DNA of 64,000 nt. It comes from Psychrobacter sp. DAB_AL43B (GTDB lineage Bacteria > Pseudomonadota > Gammaproteobacteria > Pseudomonadales > Moraxellaceae). A program made the position numbers and the translations under genes. The DNA lies in the NCBI RefSeq assembly GCF_900168255.1, contig NZ_LT799838.1:2046001-2110000 (forward strand), read 5' to 3'. Below are positions 55,813 through 64,000 of the stretch, in pieces. Every line of letters starts with the position of its first letter. Position 1 is the stretch's first letter. Below the pieces are notes generated by a model that saw only the letters and a program-made list of their open reading frames with translations, was not told the DNA's origin and made no database searches.

Positions 55813-56949
55813 ATGAAGATTTTAATCGCCCCCGACTCGTTTAAAGAAAGCTTAGAGGCATTGGATGTTTGCCACGCTATCCAAGCTGGGTTCAGTCAAG
55901 TATTTCCTGACTCTGATTATAAGCTACTGCCTATGGCAGATGGTGGCGAAGGTACCTCTGCGGTGTTGTCCTATGTATTGGGTGGTCGCTGGAAAGAAGT
56001 GCGTGTCCATGACCCCTTGATGCGACCCACTAGCGCAAAATATTTATTATTGCCTGATGAGACCGCTGTCATCGAAATCGCCCAAGCGTGCGGCTTACAT
56101 CTATTGACTGTGGCAGAGCGCAATCCTGTCATTGCCAGCAGCTATGGCGTCGGTGAGCTGATTGCAGATGCTCTAGAGGAAGGCGTCAAGCGTATTATTA
56201 TCGGTCTCGGTGGTAGTGCCACCAATGACGCGGGATTTGGTATGCTAACGGCACTTGGTATCAGGTTTCATGATAGTGATGATAATACGTTAGATCAAGG
56301 CGGCGGTGCGCTTGCTAAATTACAGCGATTAGATGCGACAAGCTTTCATGCCAGTGTGCTAGAGACAGTATTTGAGGTCGCTTGTGATGTAACTAACCCT
56401 TTATGTGGAGAGTTGGGTGCCAGCGCTATCTTTGGCCCTCAAAAAGGCGCTAGCTCGCAGCAAGTTAATGATTTGGATAAAGCATTAAGTCACTTTGCAA
56501 CTATATGCGAGCAGCATGGCTATCAGAATTATCAAGAGATAGCGGGAGCAGGCGCAGCAGGTGGACTTGGCTATGCGTTAATGACCTTTTGCAACGCCCA
56601 GTTGAAGTCAGGCTTTGATACTGTTGCTGAGGTTGCTAACTTATCGCAGCACGTTGTTAATGCGGATCTTGTTATCACTGGCGAAGGTAAACTTGACGCG
56701 CAAACCGCCATGGGCAAGGTGGCTGGCGGCATTAGCCAGCTTGCCAAAGCCAGGCATACTCCAGTCATTGCTATTTGCGGCAGCGTTGATGGGCTAACAC
56801 CTGCTCAGACCAGCCAGTTCGATGTCATTATGCCCAGTATCCAAAAAATAGATACCATCGATAACGTCTTTAAAAACGCTTATCGCAATATTGAAACCAC
56901 CGCTACCAATATTGCTGCGGCAATAAGATTGGGTCAAAGCATGAGATAA
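55813..56949 (+). CDS. Glycerate kinase (GarK/GlxK family)
   Basis: 378 residues. Phosphorylates glycerate in glyoxylate/glucarate breakdown. The start MKILIAPDSFKESLEALDVC, PMADGGEGTSAVL, and GLGGSATNDAGFGML are diagnostic of this family; VITGEGKLDAQTAMGKV is the C-terminal conserved block. Whether it makes 2- or 3-phosphoglycerate is not visible. The preceding permease remnant suggests that glycerate or a related sugar acid was once taken up here; the kinase itself looks intact. Confidence 0.93.
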   Translation: MKILIAPDSFKESLEALDVCHAIQAGFSQVFPDSDYKLLPMADGGEGTSAVLSYVLGGRWKEVRVHDPLMRPTSAKYLLLPDETAVIEIAQACGLHLLTVAERNPVIASSYGVGELIADALEEGVKRIIIGLGGSATNDAGFGMLTALGIRFHDSDDNTLDQGGGALAKLQRLDATSFHASVLETVFEVACDVTNPLCGELGASAIFGPQKGASSQQVNDLDKALSHFATICEQHGYQNYQEIAGAGAAGGLGYALMTFCNAQLKSGFDTVAEVANLSQHVVNADLVITGEGKLDAQTAMGKVAGGISQLAKARHTPVIAICGSVDGLTPAQTSQFDVIMPSIQKIDTIDNVFKNAYRNIETTATNIAAAIRLGQSMR

Positions 56950-57126
56950 AGAGCAGTCCTTTGAAGCTTTTGTTAACTGTCAGCAAATCTAGCTCACTCC
57001 TAGCTATTCATTGTAATTTTATAGTCATTTTTGGGTTTCATTAAAGCATGCTATCATTCAGATGACTATTGATAGCATCTCTTAGAGATGATTTTATAAT
57101 TAACCTCTTTTTATCAAGGAAGATAA

Positions 57127-57963
57127 ATGACAGAATTTAACCCAGATAAAACCGTACTCACTTCAACGGTAGACATCAACGAGCCTTTGGTTATTAGAGA
57201 AAATAATAAAGACTTAAGCAGCGTCGTTACCCTCACACTAAACCGCCCAAAACAATTCAACGCCCTATCCGTTGAGTTGCTTTCTGCGATGCAAACTGAG
57301 CTGGACAGCATTGCCCAAGATAATAATATTCAAGTTGTAATCATTGCAGCAAATGGTAAGGCGTTTTGTGCTGGTCATAACCTAAAAGAGATGCGCGCCA
57401 ATGCAGATGAGGCTTTCCAGCGCGCACTATTCCAGCAATGCAGTCAAATGATGCTAACCATCAATCAGATGCCGCAAGTGGTTATCGCAAAAGTGCAAGG
57501 CATCGCTACCGCTGCTGGTTGTCAACTGGTGGCAGCCTGTGATTTAGCAGTTGCCTCTGATGACGCTAAGTTTGCCACTTCTGGCATAAATGTTGGGCTG
57601 TTTTGCTCCACGCCTGCTGTCGCTGTCAGTCGCAATTTATCTCGTAAACAAGCGTTTGAGATGCTGATTACCGGTGAATTTATCGATGCATATACTGCAT
57701 TGCAGCAAGGATTGATTAATCGTGTGGCACCCGCTGAGCAATTAGATGCGACCCTTCAATCTTTGATAGATGCTATTACTGCCAAATCTTCGGTCGCTGT
57801 TAGAACAGGGAAAAATATGTTTTATAAGCAGTTAGATATGGAATTAGCAGATGCTTATGAATATGCTAGCGAGGTAATGACCTGCAATATGATGGCGGAT
57901 GATGTAAGTGAAGGCATTGACGCCTTTATCGAAAAGCGCCATGCGGTATGGACAGGACGTTAA
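57127..57963 (+). CDS. Enoyl-CoA hydratase/isomerase family protein (ECHDC3-like)
   Basis: 278 residues, crotonase fold. AANGKAFCAGHNLKEM and IATAAGCQLVAACDLAVAS form the oxyanion-hole region; GINVGLFCSTPAVAVSR matches the ECHDC3-type subgroup rather than classical hydratases, so hydratase activity is not certain. The N-terminal 30 residues are a variable leader. AAGGA before the ATG. Single gene, 177 bases after the glycerate kinase. Confidence 0.85.
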   Translation: MTEFNPDKTVLTSTVDINEPLVIRENNKDLSSVVTLTLNRPKQFNALSVELLSAMQTELDSIAQDNNIQVVIIAANGKAFCAGHNLKEMRANADEAFQRALFQQCSQMMLTINQMPQVVIAKVQGIATAAGCQLVAACDLAVASDDAKFATSGINVGLFCSTPAVAVSRNLSRKQAFEMLITGEFIDAYTALQQGLINRVAPAEQLDATLQSLIDAITAKSSVAVRTGKNMFYKQLDMELADAYEYASEVMTCNMMADDVSEGIDAFIEKRHAVWTGR

Positions 57964-57973
57964 AGGTTATATC

Positions 57974-58025
57974 ACCATACTAAAGCTACAAAACTAAAGT
58001 CACAAAAAGATGCCTTTAGTATGGT
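57974..58025 (+). terminator. Inverted repeat after the enoyl-CoA hydratase-like gene
   Basis: 12-bp perfect arms ACCATACTAAAG (57974-57985) and CTTTAGTATGGT (58014-58025) separated by 28 bases; the following sequence has no long T tract, so terminator function is uncertain. Confidence 0.45.
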
Positions 58026-58092
58026 ATTTAAGCCAATACAGTCCTTATCAATCATAAAAATAATTAGAAGGACGAACGGTAAGGTCTGATAT

Positions 58093-58524
58093 TTACTCGG
58101 GTACTTCGGGCACTAAGGTAGCAAGCAGTTCATTTATCTCAACTTTGAATTCTCTATCTTCAATTTTATTGGCGCTTATTTTGGCGTTTTGTAGACTCTT
58201 GATAGCTGCATCAGTTTGACCCAATTCAAGTTGTAGTTCAGCCATAGAAAATGCAATCGATGACAGATGGTCTTTTGAATTAATCGCAGCGGCTTTGTCT
58301 AAGGCTTTTTGATAGATAACCAGCGCTTCTTCTAAATCTTCAGTGAAATCAGCCAATGTCTCCCATTGTTCAGGGTGATCTTTATCGCTCTTCTCATTTT
58401 CAATGCAAAGATCTTTTAGCTGCGCATAAAGCGAATCAAATGTCTTTTGATCGTTTTTACTGTCAGCTTCTAATAGGTTTTCTGCTAACACATAAATCGA
58501 TTTATATATTTTGGTATTAATCAT
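58093..58524 (-). CDS. TPR-like helical protein, unknown function
   Basis: 143 residues, entirely predicted helical and acidic. Two or three TPR-like units are suggested by the repeats of A/L at helix positions (LEEALVIYQKALDKAAAI, HLSSIAFSMAELQLELGQTDAAIKSLQNA). Similar small TPR proteins are common, with no assigned role. GGGTG before the ATG. Single gene on the minus strand, with two terminators of the upstream ridA transcript before it. Confidence 0.7.
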   Translation of the reverse strand: MINTKIYKSIYVLAENLLEADSKNDQKTFDSLYAQLKDLCIENEKSDKDHPEQWETLADFTEDLEEALVIYQKALDKAAAINSKDHLSSIAFSMAELQLELGQTDAAIKSLQNAKISANKIEDREFKVEINELLATLVPEVPE

Positions 58525-58611
58525 AATTTGTCACCCTTTTTTATTGCTCGTTAAATAACGATATCGTCAGTCCAAATAAAGCAAACACAGCTGTGAATAT
58601 ATTTCCTTAGC

Positions 58612-58645
58612 AAAAACGCCCCTCTTCTAAGACTCGGAGGCGTTT
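58612..58645 (-). terminator. Second terminator downstream of ridA
   Basis: Minus-strand stem AAACGCC/GGCGTTT with partly paired loop, ending in T5. It follows the hairpin at 58714-58745. Confidence 0.55.
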
Positions 58646-58713
58646 ATACCATTAGAACTGCATTTTTTTAAATTATATTGATTATAAACTAATTAACATG
58701 AATAGCTTACAGA

Positions 58714-58745
58714 AAAGGGCGTGATATCGATATCACACCCTTTTA
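58714..58745 (-). terminator. Terminator of the dadA-ridA transcript
   Basis: A near-perfect 15-bp stem around a GATATCGATATC core (one C-A mismatch) with A4/T4 ends, 29 bases past the ridA stop. Confidence 0.75.
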
Positions 58746-58773
58746 CCTTTATTCAAATATCAAATTAAGCAAG

Positions 58774-59112
58774 TTATTCAGCAGCTATTACTGTGATTTC
58801 TACCAGTAATTCAGGACGCGCCAATGCAGATTCACCGCAAGCGCGGGCTGGTGGTTGTACGCCTTCAAACCACTTATCCCAAACTTCATTCATCGCGGCA
58901 AAATCAGACATACTTTTCACCCATACTGTCGCTGACAGCAGCTTTGATCTATCACTGCCTACTTCTTGTAGTAAGCTTTCGATTTTTTCTAGGCAAGTTA
59001 GAGTTTGGGCTTTGATGTCATCCTCAGCGTTGCCAACTTGACCAGATAGATAAATGGTCTGGTTATGAACAACAATTTTACTCATACGCTGACTACTATG
59101 GAGCTTTTGCAT
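58774..59112 (-). CDS. RidA-family protein
   Basis: 112 residues, RidA/YjgF fold. The order YLSGQVG, QTLTCLEKIESLLQEVGSDRSKLL, ATVWVKSM and PPARACGESALARPELLVEITV, with Arg90 conserved, is typical. RidA hydrolyses reactive enamine/imine products of PLP or amine-oxidising enzymes. It lies 20 bases after a D-amino-acid dehydrogenase gene, whose imino-acid products are just such substrates, so a coupled role is likely (inference). AGGG before the ATG. Confidence 0.9.
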   Translation of the reverse strand: MQKLHSSQRMSKIVVHNQTIYLSGQVGNAEDDIKAQTLTCLEKIESLLQEVGSDRSKLLSATVWVKSMSDFAAMNEVWDKWFEGVQPPARACGESALARPELLVEITVIAAE

Positions 59113-59132
59113 AGATTATTCCCTTTAAACAA

Positions 59133-60380
59133 TTAGCTAGAAAAACGTTGAGCGCTAAATGGCTCGACATCGACCAATAGAGGCTTATCATGAATCATCT
59201 CTTCAACGAGACGACCTGTCATAGGCCCTAAAGTGAAGCCTTGGTGGCTGTGACCAAATGCGAACCACAAATTATCGTGAGCAACCGCAGGACCAATGAC
59301 CGGCTTCATATCAGGCATACAAGGACGTGATCCTGCCCATGCCTCACTCTCAACGGCATCTTCTAGTGGCAATATTTTTCGAGCAAGCTTTAGTACCGTT
59401 TTCAATTGTCCAAAGTTCTTTGGCGCATCCATCGTGGTCATCTCAGCACCCGTCGTAATACGAATACCTTGCTGCATTGGCCCCATTACAAAGCCTTTAT
59501 CCATATCGAACATGCTGTGATTGATGGTATTTTTTTCGGTCACTTTAAAGTGCTGATGATAGCCGCGCATCGGGAACAATGGCAGATTATAACCCAGTGG
59601 TTTGATCAAATCATTAGACCAAGGCCCAGCTGCGATGACCAATTTATCACTATAGTAGGTCTCGTTATTAGTGATAACCTTCCAACTGCCCTCTTCTTGG
59701 ACAATTTCTTTTACACTGCTTTCTTTAATAGTCCCTTCCATCTCTTGGAAGTTTTTCGCATAGGCTTTTACTAGCGAGCTTGGGTTCGAGACCTGCCAAG
59801 AGTTAAGCCAGTGGATTGCCCCAACGAAACCTTCAAAATTGGCGCTAGGCTCCATTGCTTTTAACTCTTCCACCGTCAGTACGTTATGCTCGACACCTTG
59901 ATTGCGAGCGTCGATAGCCAATTCAACTGCTTCTTTAAGCGTCTCTTCAGAGCGATGTAGCTGCAACCAACCATCACGAGTAATCAGCTCGTCAGCACCA
60001 GAAGCGGTAATCATGGTTTGGTGCTCACTGGTGCAATGCTCAATCAGCGTCTGCCACTCGGCTTCTATTTTTTTGACTGAAGCTGGCGTAGAGTATTTCC
60101 AATACTGCAAAAGCGCTTGATGATAACGAAGAATCGCTGGGATTCGATAACGAATATCGGTACCCTGGTTCGGCAATACCCGTATCATTTCAGTCAGCTG
60201 GCGCGGAAACGGATGCGTATGAATCGCCTCGCGTTGAATCAATCCCGCGTTGCCGTATGAAGTCTCCGAACCCGGTAGTTTCTTATCTAAAAGTAAAACT
60301 TGAGCATTGTTTTTTTGTAGATGCCAAGCAACTGATGTGCCAACCATCCCTGCACCGATAACGATAACTTCATAGCGCAT
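59133..60380 (-). CDS. D-amino acid dehydrogenase (FAD-dependent)
   Basis: 415 residues, DadA/DAO family. The FAD-binding GAGMVGTSVAWHLQ (about 8-21) and GSETSYGNAGLI are typical of DadA-like proteins. The catalytic C-terminal region ends AFGHSHQGFTLGPMTGRLVEEM. It oxidises D-amino acids to oxo acids, passing electrons to the respiratory chain. AAGGAC precedes the ATG. First gene of a two-gene unit with ridA. No alanine racemase (dadX) is adjacent, so the in vivo substrate is open. I do not give a symbol because the exact paralogue is uncertain. Confidence 0.85.
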   Translation of the reverse strand: MRYEVIVIGAGMVGTSVAWHLQKNNAQVLLLDKKLPGSETSYGNAGLIQREAIHTHPFPRQLTEMIRVLPNQGTDIRYRIPAILRYHQALLQYWKYSTPASVKKIEAEWQTLIEHCTSEHQTMITASGADELITRDGWLQLHRSEETLKEAVELAIDARNQGVEHNVLTVEELKAMEPSANFEGFVGAIHWLNSWQVSNPSSLVKAYAKNFQEMEGTIKESSVKEIVQEEGSWKVITNNETYYSDKLVIAAGPWSNDLIKPLGYNLPLFPMRGYHQHFKVTEKNTINHSMFDMDKGFVMGPMQQGIRITTGAEMTTMDAPKNFGQLKTVLKLARKILPLEDAVESEAWAGSRPCMPDMKPVIGPAVAHDNLWFAFGHSHQGFTLGPMTGRLVEEMIHDKPLLVDVEPFSAQRFSS

Positions 60381-60789
60381 AACATGTCCTTTTTTAAGGT
60401 CTTAATACAGAGTGTCTAATAAAATGCATATAACGACTAAGGTGGTAATAGTAACGCATTGAGCCCAACATTAAACCCTTATCTCATAATTATTTTTGTC
60501 ATTAAACACTTTTAGTTATGTGTTTTTCTAAGAGGTATTTTTGATAGGAATAGTGAGAGAAATTAGCTGAAATAGAGTCATATATTTAATAACTCATCAA
60601 TCATCGATACTAAGAATAGCGATAGTCAGCGCTCATTTTTTAAAAACTAGATGCGACTTATTACTATTAATTTCTGTGCTATAGTTTGGTATTTGTTTTT
60701 AGTTTATGATTTAAGCACCTTATAAATAACACCTAAGAGATATCAGTGATTTCAGGGCTAATTTTTTGATGATTTGGAAGAGTTAATAG
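60381..60789. promoter_or_regulatory. Divergent region before the large ATPase gene
   Basis: 409 AT-rich bases between the dadA-like gene and the large ATPase gene. No RNA gene, palindrome or clear promoter pair seen. GGAAGAG before the ATPase ATG is the only site. Confidence 0.4.
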
Positions 60790-63700
60790 ATGAGTATTTA
60801 CGTAAAAAGACTGGCCTCTCAGATTGAATTCATTAAGCAGTGCGCTTTGATGAAAAAGACTCCTACTCAAGACTTCGTTAAACACAACGATTTCAATTGT
60901 ACTGAGGAGCAAGTGATAGGTTTGCCAGGTATTAGTCTCAATGTCACAGACGACACCTCCGAGGATGTTTGGCTTCGTTTAGAGCGCTTACGTGAAAACT
61001 CTGCCCCACAACCTAGCAGCGCGCTATTAGCAAGCTGGTTGGATATGCCAACAAAGTTCAGCGACCAACCTTTATTGAAAATAAGAATAAAAGCACACCA
61101 ATTAGCAGATAATGGCCTTAGAGATTATGAGGAAGCATTTACCCCATTTGAGGTTAAGGATGAGCAACTAGCTTTAGAAGATGACTCATTAACCACAGAA
61201 ATTTATCTAAAAGATTTTTCTGATAGAGATATGCTGCAAAATGAGTTTAAAAGTTATATCGACAATATCTGGAAACCTTGGCTGATAGAAGAAAAACTTG
61301 TACGCCAAAGTATTGCTTTATATGCAAAGCTATTTAAGCTCAATCAAATGCTGCAAGGCAATCTGGCTGACGAATCACTGGAGCTGGTTTGGGGTGTGGG
61401 TATTGCTGTACAAAAAAATACTGATAATAAACAAAACAGCGAGCAAATAAAGTATCCATTACTAACCCAGACTATCGAGATAGCATTAGATCAAAAAACA
61501 ATGGCTTTACTCATAAAGCCTAGCCTAACGCCTCCCATCTTTGAAACCGAACCTTTTTCTATGGATGAGAATCAAGGTTTGGCTAAACTATTAGAAGTCT
61601 GTAAACAGTTTTATGAGTCAGAAGATGTTTTATTAAATCCTTTTTTGCCCAGTAGCTATGAGCCTATCTTAAAATCAGCGGTGACCTTGCTTGATTCTTC
61701 TGGCGTATATTGGCCAGAGCACACAAGTACTGATGCGCGAAAAATACCTAAGGCTCAGAATAACCTTATCGTCACTGATACATGGGTGATTATGGCACGC
61801 CCCAGAAGTAATAATATATTTTTGCAAGATTTAGCTAAGTTCGCGGTCACACTCGAAAACAGCGACGACATTCATTTACCAAGCGCTCTAACCGCCATCT
61901 TGACAGAACCTGCTACAGAAAATAGAGAGTTAATACTACCTGCTTACCGTGGTCTATCCATGGTGAATGGCAGTGATAACTATGTAGGCACGCCAGCAGA
62001 GTTGTATTTCCCCAAAGCATTCAATAATGAGCAGGTGCAAATCATACAACAACTAGATGTCCACGAGGGTGTGGTCGTTCAAGGCCCTCCTGGTACAGGC
62101 AAGACGCATACCATTGCCAATGTTATTTGTCATTACTTAGCACTGGGCAAGCGAGTTTTGGTCACCTCAATGAAAGACCCTGCTCTAAAAGTCTTGCAAG
62201 AGCAACTGCCTGAATCTATTCGACCACTAGCGGTTAGTCTATTGACCAGTGAAAATGAAGGGTTAAAGCAGTTTGAATATACCATTAAGAAAATATCGAG
62301 TGAAGTTTCTAGTATCAATCGCGAGGTCTACAAAAAAGAAATCGTCATGCTAGATAATCAAGTTGATACCGTTCATGCCCAGTTGGCCAGCACTGATAAT
62401 AATATTACGGCTTGGGCACGGTTAAATCTTGATAATATCGTACTGGATAGCGAAACGATTAAACCAATAGACGCAGCAATTGAGGTTGCTCAAAACAGGC
62501 AGCTGATTGAAAGCTTCCCCGATACATTAGGCATAGAAGATACTTTTACACCTCGATTTACTCCTGCCGATATTACTGAGCTAAAAAAAGCAAGAATAAC
62601 GCTCGGCATTGACTTGGATTATCTTAATAAAAAATTCCCTGCTGTTGCCGACACGCCGCCTATTAATACGATAAAGCAACTGCACCAAGATTTGATTTAT
62701 ACCAATGAATTAAAAAAAGCAGAACAGCAAGGTGAGATTCCAAGTTTAGTAGACGACAGTGCTAACACTATAAGCATTGCTCACGAAGCTGCTTCTAATA
62801 CCTCCCATCTAATTGATCTTCTGCAAAAAACGGAAGCGGTTGGACAGGAATGGACAACTAATATTCAGCAGCACTTAGATGACCAGACGAAGCAAGATAT
62901 CATCGCTCACCTAACTATACTTAACGATGAAATCAAAACGCTTTTTGATGAGAGAACCATTTATTTAACCAAACCCATCACGATGGCTGATGACTTGGAT
63001 AAAAACCCAGAACTTGTTAGTGCGGTCAAAAATCTATCTGAAGGTAAGAAACCATTCGGTATAGCTGGGATTTTTGGTAAGTCAGCCGAAAAGAAAAACC
63101 TTGAAGCTATTATGATAGTCTCAACACCACCCGCAAGCGTAGAGGATTGGCAATATATATCGAGCTTTATAGCGTTTAGGAAAAAGTCACAAGAGCTTAT
63201 TGTGAAATGGAATGCATTATCGAATGATCTATCTCTACCATTATTCGATGTATCACCTGATAACTTATCGAATTTAAATTCAGCCGTTTATTTATATGAA
63301 GACATTATTAATAGCAGAAACCTACAGCACAATATTAAACAAGCTCTAGACGCTATCTTCTTGGACTGGGATATTCTTTCTACCGCACCTTTCAATAAGG
63401 ATGTTTTAGCTGAAATTAAAAACACCCTTGACCAACATTTAAAAAGACATAGTCTGGCGAAGAGCCTGACGCTAAAAGAGTCATTACTTAACGAGCTTAC
63501 AGACTGTAATGGTGCCATTAGTGAAAAAATAATTACCTTTCTAAAGCAACAAGTCGGTAGTCAGATGTTGTCTGATACTGCATTACAGACAACGTGGGAA
63601 AATCTGCTAAATGAGCTACAGCGAGTGAGTAATCTTGCAACAGACTTAGAGACTGTCGCTGCCATCACAGAGATTATTGAAAAAAATGGCGCGCCGCTCT

Positions 63701-64000
63701 GGGCGGAACAATTGCGTTGTCAGCCTTGTGTTGAATCTGAAGATAAGTTGTTATCTGATAACTTATTGCCTGGTAATTGGCAGCAAATTTGGCGGCTTAA
63801 TAGATTAAAGAGCTTTATAGACAGCATAGATGGTCGCAGAGAGTTGGTTGATCTAACCAAAACTCGTAGCCACTTAGAGTCAGATTTAGCAAGACTCTAT
63901 CAAGAAGCTATCACCAAAAGAGCTTGGCTAAAAGTCGCAGAGAATGCGACGCCAAACGTTAGAGCTTCTTTAGAAAAATACCGCTCTGCTATTATGCGTA
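60790..64000 (+). CDS. Very large P-loop helicase-like protein (SF1/AAA_11 type), 3' end outside window
   Basis: At least 1070 codons, still open at the right edge. Residues 1-420 have no recognisable domain. The Walker A GPPGTGKTHTIANVI is at residues 432-446, followed by a motif Ia-like VLVTSMKDPALKVL and IRPLAVSLLTSENEG, which fits Upf1/DNA2-like superfamily 1 helicases (AAA_11). About 630 residues after Walker A follow without Walker B, consisting mainly of acidic helical sequence likely to form coiled coils, a long insertion between helicase motifs as seen in some large proteins of this type. ATG preceded by GGAAGAG; a stop stands just before it. Role unknown; large SF1 proteins of this kind occur in defence and repair loci. 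Confidence 0.75.
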   Translation, partial: MSIYVKRLASQIEFIKQCALMKKTPTQDFVKHNDFNCTEEQVIGLPGISLNVTDDTSEDVWLRLERLRENSAPQPSSALLASWLDMPTKFSDQPLLKIRIKAHQLADNGLRDYEEAFTPFEVKDEQLALEDDSLTTEIYLKDFSDRDMLQNEFKSYIDNIWKPWLIEEKLVRQSIALYAKLFKLNQMLQGNLADESLELVWGVGIAVQKNTDNKQNSEQIKYPLLTQTIEIALDQKTMALLIKPSLTPPIFETEPFSMDENQGLAKLLEVCKQFYESEDVLLNPFLPSSYEPILKSAVTLLDSSGVYWPEHTSTDARKIPKAQNNLIVTDTWVIMARPRSNNIFLQDLAKFAVTLENSDDIHLPSALTAILTEPATENRELILPAYRGLSMVNGSDNYVGTPAELYFPKAFNNEQVQIIQQLDVHEGVVVQGPPGTGKTHTIANVICHYLALGKRVLVTSMKDPALKVLQEQLPESIRPLAVSLLTSENEGLKQFEYTIKKISSEVSSINREVYKKEIVMLDNQVDTVHAQLASTDNNITAWARLNLDNIVLDSETIKPIDAAIEVAQNRQLIESFPDTLGIEDTFTPRFTPADITELKKARITLGIDLDYLNKKFPAVADTPPINTIKQLHQDLIYTNELKKAEQQGEIPSLVDDSANTISIAHEAASNTSHLIDLLQKTEAVGQEWTTNIQQHLDDQTKQDIIAHLTILNDEIKTLFDERTIYLTKPITMADDLDKNPELVSAVKNLSEGKKPFGIAGIFGKSAEKKNLEAIMIVSTPPASVEDWQYISSFIAFRKKSQELIVKWNALSNDLSLPLFDVSPDNLSNLNSAVYLYEDIINSRNLQHNIKQALDAIFLDWDILSTAPFNKDVLAEIKNTLDQHLKRHSLAKSLTLKESLLNELTDCNGAISEKIITFLKQQVGSQMLSDTALQTTWENLLNELQRVSNLATDLETVAAITEIIEKNGAPLWAEQLRCQPCVESEDKLLSDNLLPGNWQQIWRLNRLKSFIDSIDGRRELVDLTKTRSHLESDLARLYQEAITKRAWLKVAENATPNVRASLEKYRSAIMR

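Noticed and set aside
1..64000. CRISPR arrays, insertion sequences, tRNA genes, prophage
   Set aside because: No spaced repeats, transposase-like frame, tRNA-like cloverleaf or phage structural gene was found on either strand by reading; short or degenerate cases could be missed without a computed search.

Overview
The window looks like a chromosomal segment of a gammaproteobacterium of the Moraxellaceae, most likely Psychrobacter. This is inferred from the AT-rich composition, the holB-pilZ and exbB-exbD-msbA-lpxK-kdsB arrangements, the HMwFabG/MaoC/thiolase set, and the general protein style (N/Q/D/T-rich linkers). No database search was possible, so the genus is a judgement. No tRNA, rRNA, CRISPR array, insertion sequence or prophage was seen.

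Layout. 1-5 kb: the 3' end of ilvD, a CPA1-type cation/proton antiporter, a class C beta-lactamase-like serine hydrolase and a DUF442 phosphatase-like protein. 4-9 kb: a fatty-acid module with a MaoC hydratase and a two-domain FabG on the minus strand, divergent from a thiolase that carries an unusual Lys/Ala/Thr-rich N-terminal tail. 9-10 kb: a PPK2 polyphosphate kinase. 10.4-20.4 kb: a long minus-strand housekeeping run, transcribed rsmG, parA, parB, exbB, exbD, msbA, lpxK, kdsB, holB, pilZ (ribosome methylation, chromosome partition, lipid A/KDO synthesis and export, replication clamp loading, type IV pili). 20.8-25.6 kb: a Lon-like AAA protease, a WYL regulator and a TerD-family protein, all plus strand. 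25.7-28.2 kb: a voltage-gated-type K+ channel, a small zinc-ribbon membrane protein and OmpW. 28.4-33 kb: aceE-aceF (pyruvate dehydrogenase E1 and E2). 33.7-38 kb: two unassigned exported proteins, a TetR regulator, an endonuclease/exonuclease/phosphatase-fold protein and a glycine-zipper protein. 38.3 kb: glpK. 40.4-46.1 kb: a TolC/HlyD/two-permease exporter operon without its own ATPase, followed by a 38-residue membrane peptide. 46.2-52 kb: sthA, then ppsR divergent from ppsA. 52-54.6 kb: a GYF/RDD membrane protein and the rpsF-rpsR-rplI operon. 54.9-58 kb: a small unknown gene, a deletion scar holding two broken genes (a histidine phosphatase and a GntP permease), a glycerate kinase and an enoyl-CoA hydratase-like gene. 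58-60.4 kb: a TPR-like protein and a dadA-ridA pair. 60.8 kb to the right edge: the first 1070 codons of a very large P-loop helicase-like protein.

Most of the window is ordinary core genome. The items I consider most worth following are the tailed thiolase, the ATPase-less exporter with its small membrane peptide, the double-truncation scar next to glycerate kinase, the four 8-bp repeats upstream of ppk2, and the edge-truncated giant ATPase, which could be part of an accessory or defence locus continuing outside the window. I did not find a complete, clearly new multi-gene system inside the window.
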